Origin: CAIVAT01 sp964455285
GTDB lineage: Bacteria > Bacteroidota > Bacteroidia > Bacteroidales > FEN-979
Length of the DNA stretch: 64,000 nt
Direction of reading: 5' to 3'
NCBI GenBank assembly: GCA_964455285.1
Contig: CAYVVG010000006.1
Location: 1-64,000, forward strand
Positions within the stretch are counted from its first letter, which is position 1, and each line of letters begins with the position of its first letter. The position numbers were made by a program, and so were the translations under genes. The notes beneath the pieces are model-generated. The model was not told the DNA's origin and searched no databases. It saw only the letters and a program-made list of their open reading frames with translations. Of this stretch, positions 1 to 8,459 are shown piece after piece.

Positions 1-115
1 GGGGGGACCCCGTCAGGGTGGGGGGACCCCGTCAGGGTGGGGGGACCCCGTCGGGATGGGGGGACCCCGTCAGGGTGGGGGACCCCGTCAGGGTGGGGGG
101 ACCCCGTCAGGGTGG
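1..115. repeat. GC-rich minisatellite, about six 18-20 bp units
   Basis: Six near-identical units of the form G(4-6)ACCCCGTC(A/G)GG(G/A)TG follow one another; the G-run length and two positions vary. The array starts at the first base, so it probably extends to the left. It ends 3 bases from the stop codon of the Crp/Fnr gene, whose own last codons also contain ACCCCGTC. The regularly spaced G-runs could form a G-quadruplex (inference). There are no spacers, so it is not a CRISPR. Confidence 0.9.
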
Positions 116-117
116 CT

Positions 118-813
118 CTACCCCGTCTCGCTGATCTTCCGGAGCCGGTCCCGGTCGAGGATCGTGAAAAACCTGCCCTCCGTCCGAATCAACCCTTCGT
201 CGCTGAAAGTCTTCAACATCCGGATCACTGTCTCGGAACTCAGACCCGACAACTCGGCCAACTCTTTCCGTGACATGGGCAACTCGAAATCCTGATTGCG
301 GAATATCCTTTCCGATAAACACAGCAGGATATCGGCCAGCCGGCCGTAGGATTGCTTGTGCGTCAGGCAGAAAAAACGACCGTTGATCTGAATGCTGTTC
401 GCCCCCAGGATGTGGATGATCTCCTGTGCAAACGCCGGGTTACCGGCCAGTATCTGCCTGAATGTCCGGATGTCGATCTGCAGGATCTCCGATTCGACAT
501 AGGCCATCGAAGAATACTGATAGGTATGATTTTCGCTGTTGATGGAGGAGAGCCCGAGCAGATTCCCTTCAGGCACCACCTTCAACACCAGTGAATTGGT
601 CCCGTCGTCGAGAAATACTTTCGCCAGGCCCTTCTCGACCGAAAAGATGTGCGAAGCCAGGGCCCCCTGCTTGCAGATGGTCTCCCCCTTCCGGAAACGC
701 ACAAGCACCGAGTTGGCCTCCAGCAACTCCCGCTCCTGAGGCCCCAGCAGGTTGAAACAACGGCAGGGATAGGGACTGATGGTGCAACCGGAAAAATGTT
801 CGCTTCGGGGCAT
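118..813 (-). CDS. Crp/Fnr family transcriptional regulator
   Basis: A 231-residue protein with an N-terminal cyclic-nucleotide-binding-like beta barrel (about 25-145) and a C-terminal winged helix (about 160-225). The recognition helix reads SSETVIRMLK, which keeps the Glu and Arg of the E-x3-R pattern that FNR uses to read TGAT half-sites but lacks its Ser. Cysteines at 10, 17, 19 and 48 do not match the spacing of the FNR iron-sulphur ligands, so the sensed signal is unknown. It is divergent from the cytochrome/rhodanese pair, with a TGAT-N4-ATCA palindrome in the shared spacer. A -7 box about 20 bases upstream of the ATG supports the start. Confidence 0.88.
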   Translation of the reverse strand: MPRSEHFSGCTISPYPCRCFNLLGPQERELLEANSVLVRFRKGETICKQGALASHIFSVEKGLAKVFLDDGTNSLVLKVVPEGNLLGLSSINSENHTYQYSSMAYVESEILQIDIRTFRQILAGNPAFAQEIIHILGANSIQINGRFFCLTHKQSYGRLADILLCLSERIFRNQDFELPMSRKELAELSGLSSETVIRMLKTFSDEGLIRTEGRFFTILDRDRLRKISETG

Positions 814-833
814 CGACTATATATTTAAAAAAG

Positions 834-841
834 CAAATATA
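834..841 (-). promoter_or_regulatory. Predicted -7 box (TATATTTG) of the Crp/Fnr gene
   Basis: On the minus strand the octamer matches TAnnTTTG exactly and lies 20 bases before the start codon, which implies a leader of roughly 15 nt. Confidence 0.6.
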
Positions 842-862
842 CACCTTTCATCAGTTATTGAA

Positions 863-876
863 CTGATCCGGATCAG
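863..876. promoter_or_regulatory. Candidate Fnr/Crp-type operator CTGATCCGGATCAG
   Basis: A perfect 14-bp palindrome containing TGAT-N4-ATCA, the half-site spacing of FNR boxes. It lies between the divergent regulator and cytochrome genes. Measured from the predicted regulator transcription start (about 828) its centre is near -41. Binding is inferred. Confidence 0.5.
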
Positions 877-992
877 CTTTTTACTTGTCCGGAACCAGAT
901 CATATACCGGTCTGTGCCATGTCGGGAACCCACTCTGTTACCGGAATAACAATCAATTTTACGGATAGGAAAATGACTCAATCCAAAGAACT

Positions 993-2345
993 ATGAAATA
1001 TTTGAAGATTTTACTTCCGGCCCTGATTATCATCGCGTTGCTGGTATCGCAGGGCTGTTCCAAAAAGGATCCGGATAACAATACATCCGGTAATGATGTC
1101 GCCTCCTGCGAAGGATGTCATACCAACTACGCCCATCTGCAGAAGGTGTACACACCCGACACCGCAGCCCCGGCAGGAGGTTGCGGAGGGGAGGCTCCCC
1201 ATTACGAACCCTACGACCGGGTTTACATGGGAGGCGAAGGTTACCAGGCCTATAAGGCATCGGCTCATTACCCGATCGGCTGCACCGGATGCCATAAAGG
1301 CGTAGGAAACACGGCCGATAAAACGGTGGCCCATTCGGGCGATTTCATCCGCCATCCCTCCGTCGTCTCCGATCAGACCTGCGGCGGCTGCCACGCGGCC
1401 ATCGTCAACAACTTCAAAACCAGCATCCACCAGGGAACCGGGCAGAAACGCAAAGTGACCCTGCGAAGCGGACTGAGTGGCCCGGCCGATTTCGACAAAC
1501 TGCCGGCGCACCAGATCGAGGGCTACAATAAAAACTGCGCCACGTGCCATGCTTCGTGCGGCGAATGTCACATCATCCGCCCCGTCATGGGAGGAGGGGG
1601 ACTGGCTAACGGTCATCGTTTCACAAAAACCCCTGATATGGTCACCATTTGCGTCACGTGTCACGTGTCACGGGGCGGACATGCCTATCTCGGAGTGGCT
1701 TCCGGAACCCAGCCCGACGTCCACCTGACCCAGGCAGGATACTCGTGCGTGGATTGCCACAAGGCCGACGAACTGCACGGCGACGGCCAGCCGGTCATCC
1801 AGCGGTATGCCTACAGCAAACTTCCTTCCTGCGACGATTGCCACACCGGCATTGCCACGAAAAACACCTACCATGCGATGCATTACCGGACCTTCAACTG
1901 CCAGGTGTGCCATTCGCAGAAATACAACAACTGCGGGAGCTGCCACATCCATGGGGAAGGAGCCCGCATCCCCTCCTACATGGGATTCAAGATCGCATCC
2001 AATCCGCTGCCGCAGATCAAGACCAACTTCAATTTCACGCTGGTCAGACGGACACTGGCGGCGCCCGACAACTGGGAAAGATACGGGGTTGCGCAATACA
2101 GCAATTTCGACGTTCTGCCCACCTACAACTACACCTCGCCGCATAACATCCTGCGCTGGACCGATCGAACCAAAGTGACCGCCGGGCAGAGCTGTTCCGA
2201 CAACTGTCATATCCGTAACGAAGGGGGAACGCTCATTAACAAGGGTCTTTATCTCTTTGCCGACGACCTGCTCGGGTGGGAAGCCGTGGCCGCCGCAGGG
2301 ATCGTGGTCGACGGCAAATTGCCCGCCGCCTGGTTCACCAAATAA
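993..2345 (+). CDS. Multiheme c-type cytochrome lipoprotein (10 CXXCH + 1 CXXXCH)
   Basis: A 450-residue protein with a lipoprotein signal peptide (lipobox ending at Cys22). CXXCH haem motifs start near residues 39, 97, 130, 182, 189, 220, 252, 280, 303 and 314, and there is one CX3CH (CSDNCH) at 401. This predicts ten, possibly eleven, covalent haems on a membrane-anchored, extracytoplasmic protein. The last 130 residues have no haem motif except CSDNCH and may form a separate domain. It is followed after 42 bases by a double-rhodanese lipoprotein, and the two probably form an operon under the divergent Crp/Fnr regulator. It is likely an electron carrier of anaerobic respiration or extracellular electron transfer; the acceptor cannot be read from sequence. 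I do not recognise it as NrfA, Hao or OTR. Confidence 0.85.
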   Translation: MKYLKILLPALIIIALLVSQGCSKKDPDNNTSGNDVASCEGCHTNYAHLQKVYTPDTAAPAGGCGGEAPHYEPYDRVYMGGEGYQAYKASAHYPIGCTGCHKGVGNTADKTVAHSGDFIRHPSVVSDQTCGGCHAAIVNNFKTSIHQGTGQKRKVTLRSGLSGPADFDKLPAHQIEGYNKNCATCHASCGECHIIRPVMGGGGLANGHRFTKTPDMVTICVTCHVSRGGHAYLGVASGTQPDVHLTQAGYSCVDCHKADELHGDGQPVIQRYAYSKLPSCDDCHTGIATKNTYHAMHYRTFNCQVCHSQKYNNCGSCHIHGEGARIPSYMGFKIASNPLPQIKTNFNFTLVRRTLAAPDNWERYGVAQYSNFDVLPTYNYTSPHNILRWTDRTKVTAGQSCSDNCHIRNEGGTLINKGLYLFADDLLGWEAVAAAGIVVDGKLPAAWFTK

Positions 2346-2387
2346 TCCATCAAGCATTACTTTGTCTAACCCAATAAAATCAACAAA

Positions 2388-3389
2388 ATGAAAAACAGCA
2401 AATTATTATTTCTCAGCCTGTTAATGGCCCTGTTCATGGTTTCCTGCAGCAAGGACGATGACGATACCACGCCGGCGATCAACGAATCGGAAGTACTGGC
2501 AGCCTACCTGGAATCGGCCGACTCACCCCTGAAAAAGGATTACGTGAACACCGACATGCCTTCGATCATCGGCGCCACCGAAGTCAAGACGCTGAATGAG
2601 ACCGGGCAGGTATACATCATCGACATCCGTTCGGCGGCCGATTTCGCCACCGGGCACATTCTGAACGCCCACAATGTGGCCCTGGCCGATGTTCTCACCC
2701 ACATCAAGTCGGTCGATCTGACCAGCTATACCAAGGTGGCCATCGTTTGCTACACCGGCCAGACGGCTGGCTTTGCCGCGTCGCTCCTGCGTTTGATGGG
2801 GTATGACAAGGTTTATTCGATGAAATGGGGAATGTGCGCATGGCATGCCGACTTTGCAGCCAAATGGAACAACGCGGTGGCTGCCGGTAACACCTATGCC
2901 TCCCAGTTCACGGCAACCGCCGCGAATAAGAATGCCGCAGGCGCCATGCCGACCCTGTCGACAGGCAAGACCACCGGCAAGGAGATCCTGGAGGCCCGCG
3001 TGGCTGCCGTCCTGACGGAAGGTTTTGGTGCAGCTACGGTGACCAACAAGACCGTTTTCGACAACCTTTCCAACTACTACATCGTCAATTACTGGCCTGC
3101 CGACCAGTATGCCGATCCGGGCCACATCCCCGGCGCCGTTCAATACACCCCGAAGCAGTCGATCAAACTGGCTGCCGACCTGAAGACCCTTCCGGTTGGC
3201 AAGCCGGTCGCGGTCTATTGCTACACGGGTCAAACCAGTGCGTTCCTGAGCGCCTACCTGCGCCTGCTGGGTTATGACGCCAAGTCGATCCTGTTCGGCG
3301 GCAATGGCATGATCTACGACCTGATGGTGGCAAAAAGCATGACCGTTTGGGGACCCTCCCAGATCATGGGTTACAACTACGTGCAGTAG
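2388..3389 (+). CDS. Double-rhodanese-domain lipoprotein
   Basis: A 333-residue protein with a lipobox signal (LFMVSC) followed by an acidic stretch. There are two rhodanese-like domains, about 45-160 and 205-325. Each has a Cys-containing loop of the same form (CYTGQTA and CYTGQTS), so both keep the sulphur-accepting cysteine. Rhodaneses transfer sulphane sulphur or act as redox/sulphur-handling modules. As a lipoprotein beside a multihaem cytochrome it is probably a periplasmic or surface partner of that cytochrome. A strong hairpin follows the gene, so the transcription unit likely ends here. Confidence 0.82.
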   Translation: MKNSKLLFLSLLMALFMVSCSKDDDDTTPAINESEVLAAYLESADSPLKKDYVNTDMPSIIGATEVKTLNETGQVYIIDIRSAADFATGHILNAHNVALADVLTHIKSVDLTSYTKVAIVCYTGQTAGFAASLLRLMGYDKVYSMKWGMCAWHADFAAKWNNAVAAGNTYASQFTATAANKNAAGAMPTLSTGKTTGKEILEARVAAVLTEGFGAATVTNKTVFDNLSNYYIVNYWPADQYADPGHIPGAVQYTPKQSIKLAADLKTLPVGKPVAVYCYTGQTSAFLSAYLRLLGYDAKSILFGGNGMIYDLMVAKSMTVWGPSQIMGYNYVQ

Positions 3390-3422
3390 CCGGGCACTTG
3401 AGATAAAAAGTTCTGTAAGGTT

Positions 3423-3455
3423 GAACCGGATAGAGAATTACCGTCTATCCGGTTC
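3423..3455. terminator. Bidirectional hairpin terminator
   Basis: A perfect 12-bp stem (GAACCGGATAGA / TCTATCCGGTTC) with a 9-base loop lies between two convergent genes and is followed by a short T-run on the plus strand. Its right arm touches the stop codon of the minus-strand T9SS gene. Confidence 0.8.
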
Positions 3456-4863
3456 ACTCTTTTACCACCCCGAGGGTCTGGGTTTCGTCGCCTGTAATGG
3501 CGCGGAGGAAATACAAACCGGAACGCAGCCCGGAAAAGTCTTCCGCCCCGATCTCCGTCCCCTCCCAGATTGTCCGGCCGTAGGGATCGGTCAGTTTGAT
3601 ATGGTCCGCTTTCCGGTTTGCTTTTAACCCGACATACTGCCCGAACGGGTTCGGAAAGGCGACGATGTGCCTTCGATCCCGGTCAAAACCACCGCCGGTC
3701 CCGGTCAGGGGGCTGAACCCGATGCCGGTGTCACACTTCTTCAGCCGGTAGATCGTCGGGTTTTCCGGCGTCTCGACTACCTCGGTGTAATAGACCAGCA
3801 GAGAATCGGTTGTAGCCAGGGTTTCGGGATCGGTGCGGATGGCGATCGCGGTATCGGAAACCATCCGGAAGAGGGGTGCCGCGCTGTCGAGCTTCGCGAT
3901 CCAGATCTCGCCCGGAAAACAGGAGGTTTCACATTCGGAGGTCGACGCCATGAAGGTCATATACGATTGCCCGTCGTACACGCAGGGTTCCGGCGAACCG
4001 AACTTCGTGTAAAGCGGGTTCGCCGACGGGCTGGTGAACGACATATACAGGGAGTAATCGTTGCTGAACGGTTCCGTTTCCTTGAATACGCGGACCTCGA
4101 CCCCGTCGGCGACGGCAAAGAACATGCGGGCCTGCTGATGTTCGGGGGCCCGCCACATGTAAGGGCGGGTATATTTTATTCCTGCGTCGTGGGTGATCTG
4201 GACCGGGAAAAGGTTGTGCGGAGGGTCGAACATGGCCACCTGGTGATTGAAGGTCCTGACCCCTGTCATGATCTGCTCGTGCCTCGACCAATGGGCATCG
4301 ATGAAGTTGTGGATCCACCGTTCCACGGCCGGGTTGCTAAGAAATTTGAACTTGGTAAAATTGGAGGAGAGGGTGGAGATGTAATGGATCCCACACGACA
4401 TGTCGTCGGGGTTCTGGGTGGCGTGCGGGTTCATCCGGTATGGGGTGTCATTCAGCAACGATGACATCCAGGTTCCCCCCGATTCAAAAGCCACGGTGAT
4501 ATACTGTACCCGGTTGATCTCCTTGCCGTACACCAGGTAGGTGCCGTTGTGGTCATAGCCCCATTCGGCGCTGTTGGCGGATGCCTCGACCGGTACAAGG
4601 GAACTGTCGACCATCGTTTCCCGTCCGTCAGGAACCGTGAGAGACCAGGTAAGGGTATCCAGCCGGCAGATCCAAAGGTAGTTATCTTCCGGCGATTGCC
4701 AGCAGATCCTGTTCTGGCAGGGATCGATCTCGATATCGCAAAGGGTGGCGTCCGGACTGCTTACCAGCACGTCGCGGATGACGAAACCCTGGGAAAATGC
4801 CTGCATTCCTGCCAGGAACATCAGGACGAAGAGGACTAATCCTTGTTTTAAACTGTCTGTCAT
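3454..4863 (-). CDS. Secreted T9SS cargo protein of unknown function
   Basis: A 469-residue protein with an N-terminal signal peptide (ends near AFSQG) and a C-terminal type-A sorting domain. The latter shows the AFPNPFGQYV, LTDPYGR and LRSGLYFLRA motifs and ends in a basic/acidic tail. The body has WD/beta-propeller-like strands but no family I can name; it has no obvious catalytic motif. I chose the start at 4863 because a near-consensus -7 box (TACTTTTA, 4890-4897) lies inside the longer reading frame that begins at 4902. The sorting domain predicts export through T9SS and surface attachment or release. Confidence 0.72.
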   Translation of the reverse strand: MTDSLKQGLVLFVLMFLAGMQAFSQGFVIRDVLVSSPDATLCDIEIDPCQNRICWQSPEDNYLWICRLDTLTWSLTVPDGRETMVDSSLVPVEASANSAEWGYDHNGTYLVYGKEINRVQYITVAFESGGTWMSSLLNDTPYRMNPHATQNPDDMSCGIHYISTLSSNFTKFKFLSNPAVERWIHNFIDAHWSRHEQIMTGVRTFNHQVAMFDPPHNLFPVQITHDAGIKYTRPYMWRAPEHQQARMFFAVADGVEVRVFKETEPFSNDYSLYMSFTSPSANPLYTKFGSPEPCVYDGQSYMTFMASTSECETSCFPGEIWIAKLDSAAPLFRMVSDTAIAIRTDPETLATTDSLLVYYTEVVETPENPTIYRLKKCDTGIGFSPLTGTGGGFDRDRRHIVAFPNPFGQYVGLKANRKADHIKLTDPYGRTIWEGTEIGAEDFSGLRSGLYFLRAITGDETQTLGVVKE

Positions 4864-4889
4864 TGGGTTACATGATCGGATCAAGGCGG

Positions 4890-4897
4890 TAAAAGTA
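4890..4897 (-). promoter_or_regulatory. Predicted -7 box (TACTTTTA)
   Basis: Seven of eight positions match TAnnTTTG, 26 bases before the chosen start of the 469-residue T9SS protein; this decides the start. Confidence 0.45.
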
Positions 4898-4964
4898 GTC
4901 ATTTTCCAACAACTGACAGATTTACTTCAATTTGCAATCCTCAGGCCGGGAAACCAGTTGACGA

Positions 4965-5036
4965 CAGGGTATTCGAATGGAGAGAGAGGCAGTGAGGACC
5001 GGGGAAGTGGAGGGTGGGCCCACTAGGACTTGAACC
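4965..5036. repeat. Left copy of flanking repeat with tRNA 3'-end fragment
   Basis: Positions 5014-5036 are identical over 23 bases to the 3' end (acceptor plus T-arm) of the tRNA gene at 10062-10135, in the same orientation. The preceding 4965-5018 closely match 9941-9995, the DNA just downstream of that tRNA. The rest of the tRNA is missing here, so it is a remnant, not a gene. Together the copies bracket the 5-10 kb block, as an attachment site or old duplication would. Confidence 0.75.
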
Positions 5037-5135
5037 GTCAGGATCCAACCGTAATATGAAAGTCAGGAACTTAAGCGAAAAGCAAATTACCAAACAGTTG
5101 GACTGCAAATCAATTAAACCAAACAACAGGTTTTG

Positions 5136-8100
5136 TCACAGTTTCAGGACTTTAATCACTTCACTGTTTTCGATAGAATGCAGCCGGACAAAGTACAGTC
5201 CTTGAGGAAGTGATGTAACGGAACATCGGTAAATCCTCTCACCCATCAGATCATTCTTGATAAATCGGTGTCCGCTTAAGTTGAATATTTCAATTCCAGT
5301 AAGAAGGTTCTTCAATTTTCCTGTGCATTCGACGATAAATTCACCGGTTGTCGGATTTGGATATACCCTGAATGAGTGACTGGTAACAATCTCAGCCACA
5401 TTCGGGGTGGCCATACTCATTACATCCGCGTTCATTACAACGGGATTCATTTCCTGAGTGCAATAGTCACCATTCGTAATGATATACCCATGCATATATC
5501 CACCCGGCTGAACTGAAGTATGTGGGAGGTAGTCAATCTTTTGACCGGCAATCATTGTTGCCGAACCCCCGGTATTAACAGCGAAAGAAGTACCGTTGCC
5601 TGCGACGGTGATTGTTTGGAACGCATTGTAACATTCCGTGTTACCACTTGATACTATCTGATTCTGGAGCAGGATACCGGATGGGATCACATTGACTTGG
5701 AAATAGGGGGACGCGCCTTCGCTGCCACACATATTAGAAGCAATAACAAAGATATTACCTGAAATTGCAGAGGCGGAGAAATCAACCGTAATACTGTTTG
5801 TATTCAGCCCGGAAGCAATGTTTGCACCGGGAGGCAATTCCCAGGCATACCCTGATGCCATTGGCACTGCGGCGACTGAATAGGCAACACCCGATTGCCC
5901 CTGATTTACCTGTTGCTGGCCTGAAATACTACCGGCTAACCCAGCCGGAGTGATTACCTGGACGTTCTTTACCGTTGGGTTACCAGAAGCACATCCTGTT
6001 ATGCCATCGGTATAATTAAGCAGGATGGACTGGTTCCCGGTGGTTGTCCATGTTACTACAGCATAACTGCTGCTTTGCCCGCCACCGCTGGTAATGGTTC
6101 CGCCATTGATGTTCCAGGAATAATTAATCATCCCGGATTCGGTTGAATAAACAGACCCTGCAGAATCCCGGCAAGCCTCTGCCGGACCCGTCAGGCCGGG
6201 AACAGGAGATGGGTTAACCGTTACAGTAAACTGAGTAGGAACTGTGGCCCTGCATCCATTTGCATTAGAATAATTCACCCGTACATACTGGTTTCCCGAA
6301 GTGTTCCAGATGACTATGACTGAACTACCTGTCGAACTGCCTGAAATGGTTCCCCCACTGGATACCGCCCAGGTATAATTCGTCATCCCCGCCTCCGTAT
6401 AATATTCGTTTCCTGGTACACCAGAGCAGGCCACAGACGGTCCCGTAATGGTAGGGGCCGGCAGAGACACAACGGTTATGCTTTTAACAGTTGGCAAAAG
6501 TGCCGTGCAGCCGTTTGTGTTGGTATAATTAACGGAAACGGTCTTCGGACCCAAGGTGTTCCAACGGATAACGATGTAATAAGTACTCGGGGTTCCACCG
6601 GTAACCACAGTCCCACCGGTTGAAAAATCCCATACATAATTGGACATTCCATTTTGCGCCTGGTAGGTGACCGGAGAATTGAAACAAGCAATATCTCCAC
6701 CAGTGAGCATTGGCGTCGGCAAGGGATTTACAGTGACATTATACTGTACCGGGGTCAGGCCCTGACATCCTGCGGCATTGGTATAATTCACTTTCACCCA
6801 TTTAGCTCCTGTCGTGTTCCAGGTGATTGTAATAACATTGCTCGTTGAAGTTCCTCCCCCCGTTATCGTTCCTCCCGGGGAAATACTCCAGGAATAATTG
6901 GTCATCCCGTCCTGGGTTATATACTCAACATTGGAGGTGCCAAGACATACGCTGGCAGGACCGCTCAATGTTGGAACCGGTGTTTGGTTGACGAACACAT
7001 CGAATTGAGTGTCACTGGTATCGCGGCAACCATTCGGATCCGTATAATTTACCCTGACCCACTGCGCCCCCAATGAATTCCACAAAATGGTGGCATAATG
7101 GCTGCTGGAATTTCCACCCGCCGTGATGGTATTCCCCGGTGCAACCGTCCATGTATAAGATGAATTCCCGCTCTCCGTTGTATAAATCAATCCGGGCATT
7201 CCGGAACAGACAGTATCTTCACCGGCAATCGTTGGATGAGGCAGTGGATGCACCGTAACCGGCTTTATAGAAACAGGACTGTTTCCGCAAACATTCGTAG
7301 CATACATGGTCACCTCTCCGGAGGTTGAAGCATAAGAATAATCCACCACAATAGTACGGGTGCCATCGCCTGAGACTATGGTCGCACCCGGGGGGACTGA
7401 CCAGACATACCCGGAAGCGTTCCGGATCCTGCGCACCGAATATACAACCCCTGCTTGCCCCTTACATACTGAAGTGGGTCCCTCAATTACCCTGCCGGAG
7501 TATGGGAGACAAGATATCACATGGAAAGTATCGGCCTTAGCACTGCTGAATATGTCATTGGTATCCTTGAACTGGTAGTTTAAAACGTGCTGGCCGATCG
7601 TCAGAAAAGGCATTTCAACCGTATCGGCCCAATGGACTGACTTTGCCGGCTGGGGAATTGAATATGTTTCCATGGTTGAAAGGTCATTATCAAACCAGAA
7701 CCGGTAAGTTACAATGCTATTGGGAATAATAACCGGAAGGCCGTATTTCATAATGATTTGTGAAATCACCCCGCTCCAGGATCCGGCGTTGTCCATGAAT
7801 CTTAAGTTGAGCTGGTGAAATCCATTAGCGGCACTGCTGAGATCAAAGCTCTGCATGAGATGGAAAACCGGGGTTGGCGTGACTGCTTGAACAATTTTAT
7901 TGGCATAATCATCATCCAGCCAATATTCATAGGCAACAACCTGCCGGTCGGTTCCCGTATTGTTCGGGAACTTCAGGAAGTATTGGGCAATGATCCCACT
8001 CCATTGTCCGGCACTGTCCCTGAAGCGGAGATACAAATAATGAATGCCCTCTGCAACACCCGTCATATCGATTCCATCCGCCAGGTGATATACTGTGGAA

Positions 8101-8450
8101 GGGGTTAAAACCTGGTAAGTTCTATCGGAAAATCCCTCGTCAATCCAATACTCATAACCGACTATTTGCGTGCTGTTTCCGTTTCCCGGGTATTTAATGA
8201 AATACTGAGTCATTAAACTGCTCCAGGTATTTGTACTGTCGATGAACCGGATATTGAACCAGTGCAAACCCACGGGAACCGAACTCATGGAAAATCCTTC
8301 CTGTAGATGATAACACTTTACGGGAGAAATGTTAACAGTAATCCTCCCGGCCAGATTGTCATCCATCCAGTATTCGTACCCTTTTATCTTTTGACCAAAT
8401 ATCGATTGAGCAACGAACACACATAGCATGAAAATCAGATATCTTTTCAT
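5136..8450 (-). CDS. Very large T9SS-exported protein with PKD-like repeats
   Basis: A 1104-residue protein that starts with a signal peptide (ends near SIFGQ). Then come four roughly 70-residue repeats with a YEYWxDD...HLxLRFxDxxGxWS pattern and about seven 85-90-residue PKD/Ig-like repeats (GPxxxCxG...YxTExGMTNYxW...VNYTxxNGC). A module common in T9SS proteins follows (SSGNTECYNA...GGSATMIAG). A type-A sorting domain (YPNPTTGEF...LPQGLYFVRL) is last. It is probably a surface adhesin or matrix protein. The start lies 9 bases after the stop of the beta-helix gene upstream, so the two are likely co-transcribed. Base composition is poorer in GC than the surrounding genes, consistent with acquisition or different selection. 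Confidence 0.85.
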   Translation of the reverse strand: MKRYLIFMLCVFVAQSIFGQKIKGYEYWMDDNLAGRITVNISPVKCYHLQEGFSMSSVPVGLHWFNIRFIDSTNTWSSLMTQYFIKYPGNGNSTQIVGYEYWIDEGFSDRTYQVLTPSTVYHLADGIDMTGVAEGIHYLYLRFRDSAGQWSGIIAQYFLKFPNNTGTDRQVVAYEYWLDDDYANKIVQAVTPTPVFHLMQSFDLSSAANGFHQLNLRFMDNAGSWSGVISQIIMKYGLPVIIPNSIVTYRFWFDNDLSTMETYSIPQPAKSVHWADTVEMPFLTIGQHVLNYQFKDTNDIFSSAKADTFHVISCLPYSGRVIEGPTSVCKGQAGVVYSVRRIRNASGYVWSVPPGATIVSGDGTRTIVVDYSYASTSGEVTMYATNVCGNSPVSIKPVTVHPLPHPTIAGEDTVCSGMPGLIYTTESGNSSYTWTVAPGNTITAGGNSSSHYATILWNSLGAQWVRVNYTDPNGCRDTSDTQFDVFVNQTPVPTLSGPASVCLGTSNVEYITQDGMTNYSWSISPGGTITGGGTSTSNVITITWNTTGAKWVKVNYTNAAGCQGLTPVQYNVTVNPLPTPMLTGGDIACFNSPVTYQAQNGMSNYVWDFSTGGTVVTGGTPSTYYIVIRWNTLGPKTVSVNYTNTNGCTALLPTVKSITVVSLPAPTITGPSVACSGVPGNEYYTEAGMTNYTWAVSSGGTISGSSTGSSVIVIWNTSGNQYVRVNYSNANGCRATVPTQFTVTVNPSPVPGLTGPAEACRDSAGSVYSTESGMINYSWNINGGTITSGGGQSSSYAVVTWTTTGNQSILLNYTDGITGCASGNPTVKNVQVITPAGLAGSISGQQQVNQGQSGVAYSVAAVPMASGYAWELPPGANIASGLNTNSITVDFSASAISGNIFVIASNMCGSEGASPYFQVNVIPSGILLQNQIVSSGNTECYNAFQTITVAGNGTSFAVNTGGSATMIAGQKIDYLPHTSVQPGGYMHGYIITNGDYCTQEMNPVVMNADVMSMATPNVAEIVTSHSFRVYPNPTTGEFIVECTGKLKNLLTGIEIFNLSGHRFIKNDLMGERIYRCSVTSLPQGLYFVRLHSIENSEVIKVLKL

Positions 8451-8459
8451 GGCAGCCTC

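Noticed and set aside
1..115. CRISPR array
   Set aside because: The units follow each other with no unique spacers and no cas genes are present; it is a minisatellite.
5014..5090. A second complete tRNA gene
   Set aside because: Only the 23 bases of the acceptor/T-arm end match; the T-stem partner is changed and no anticodon or D arm can be folded.
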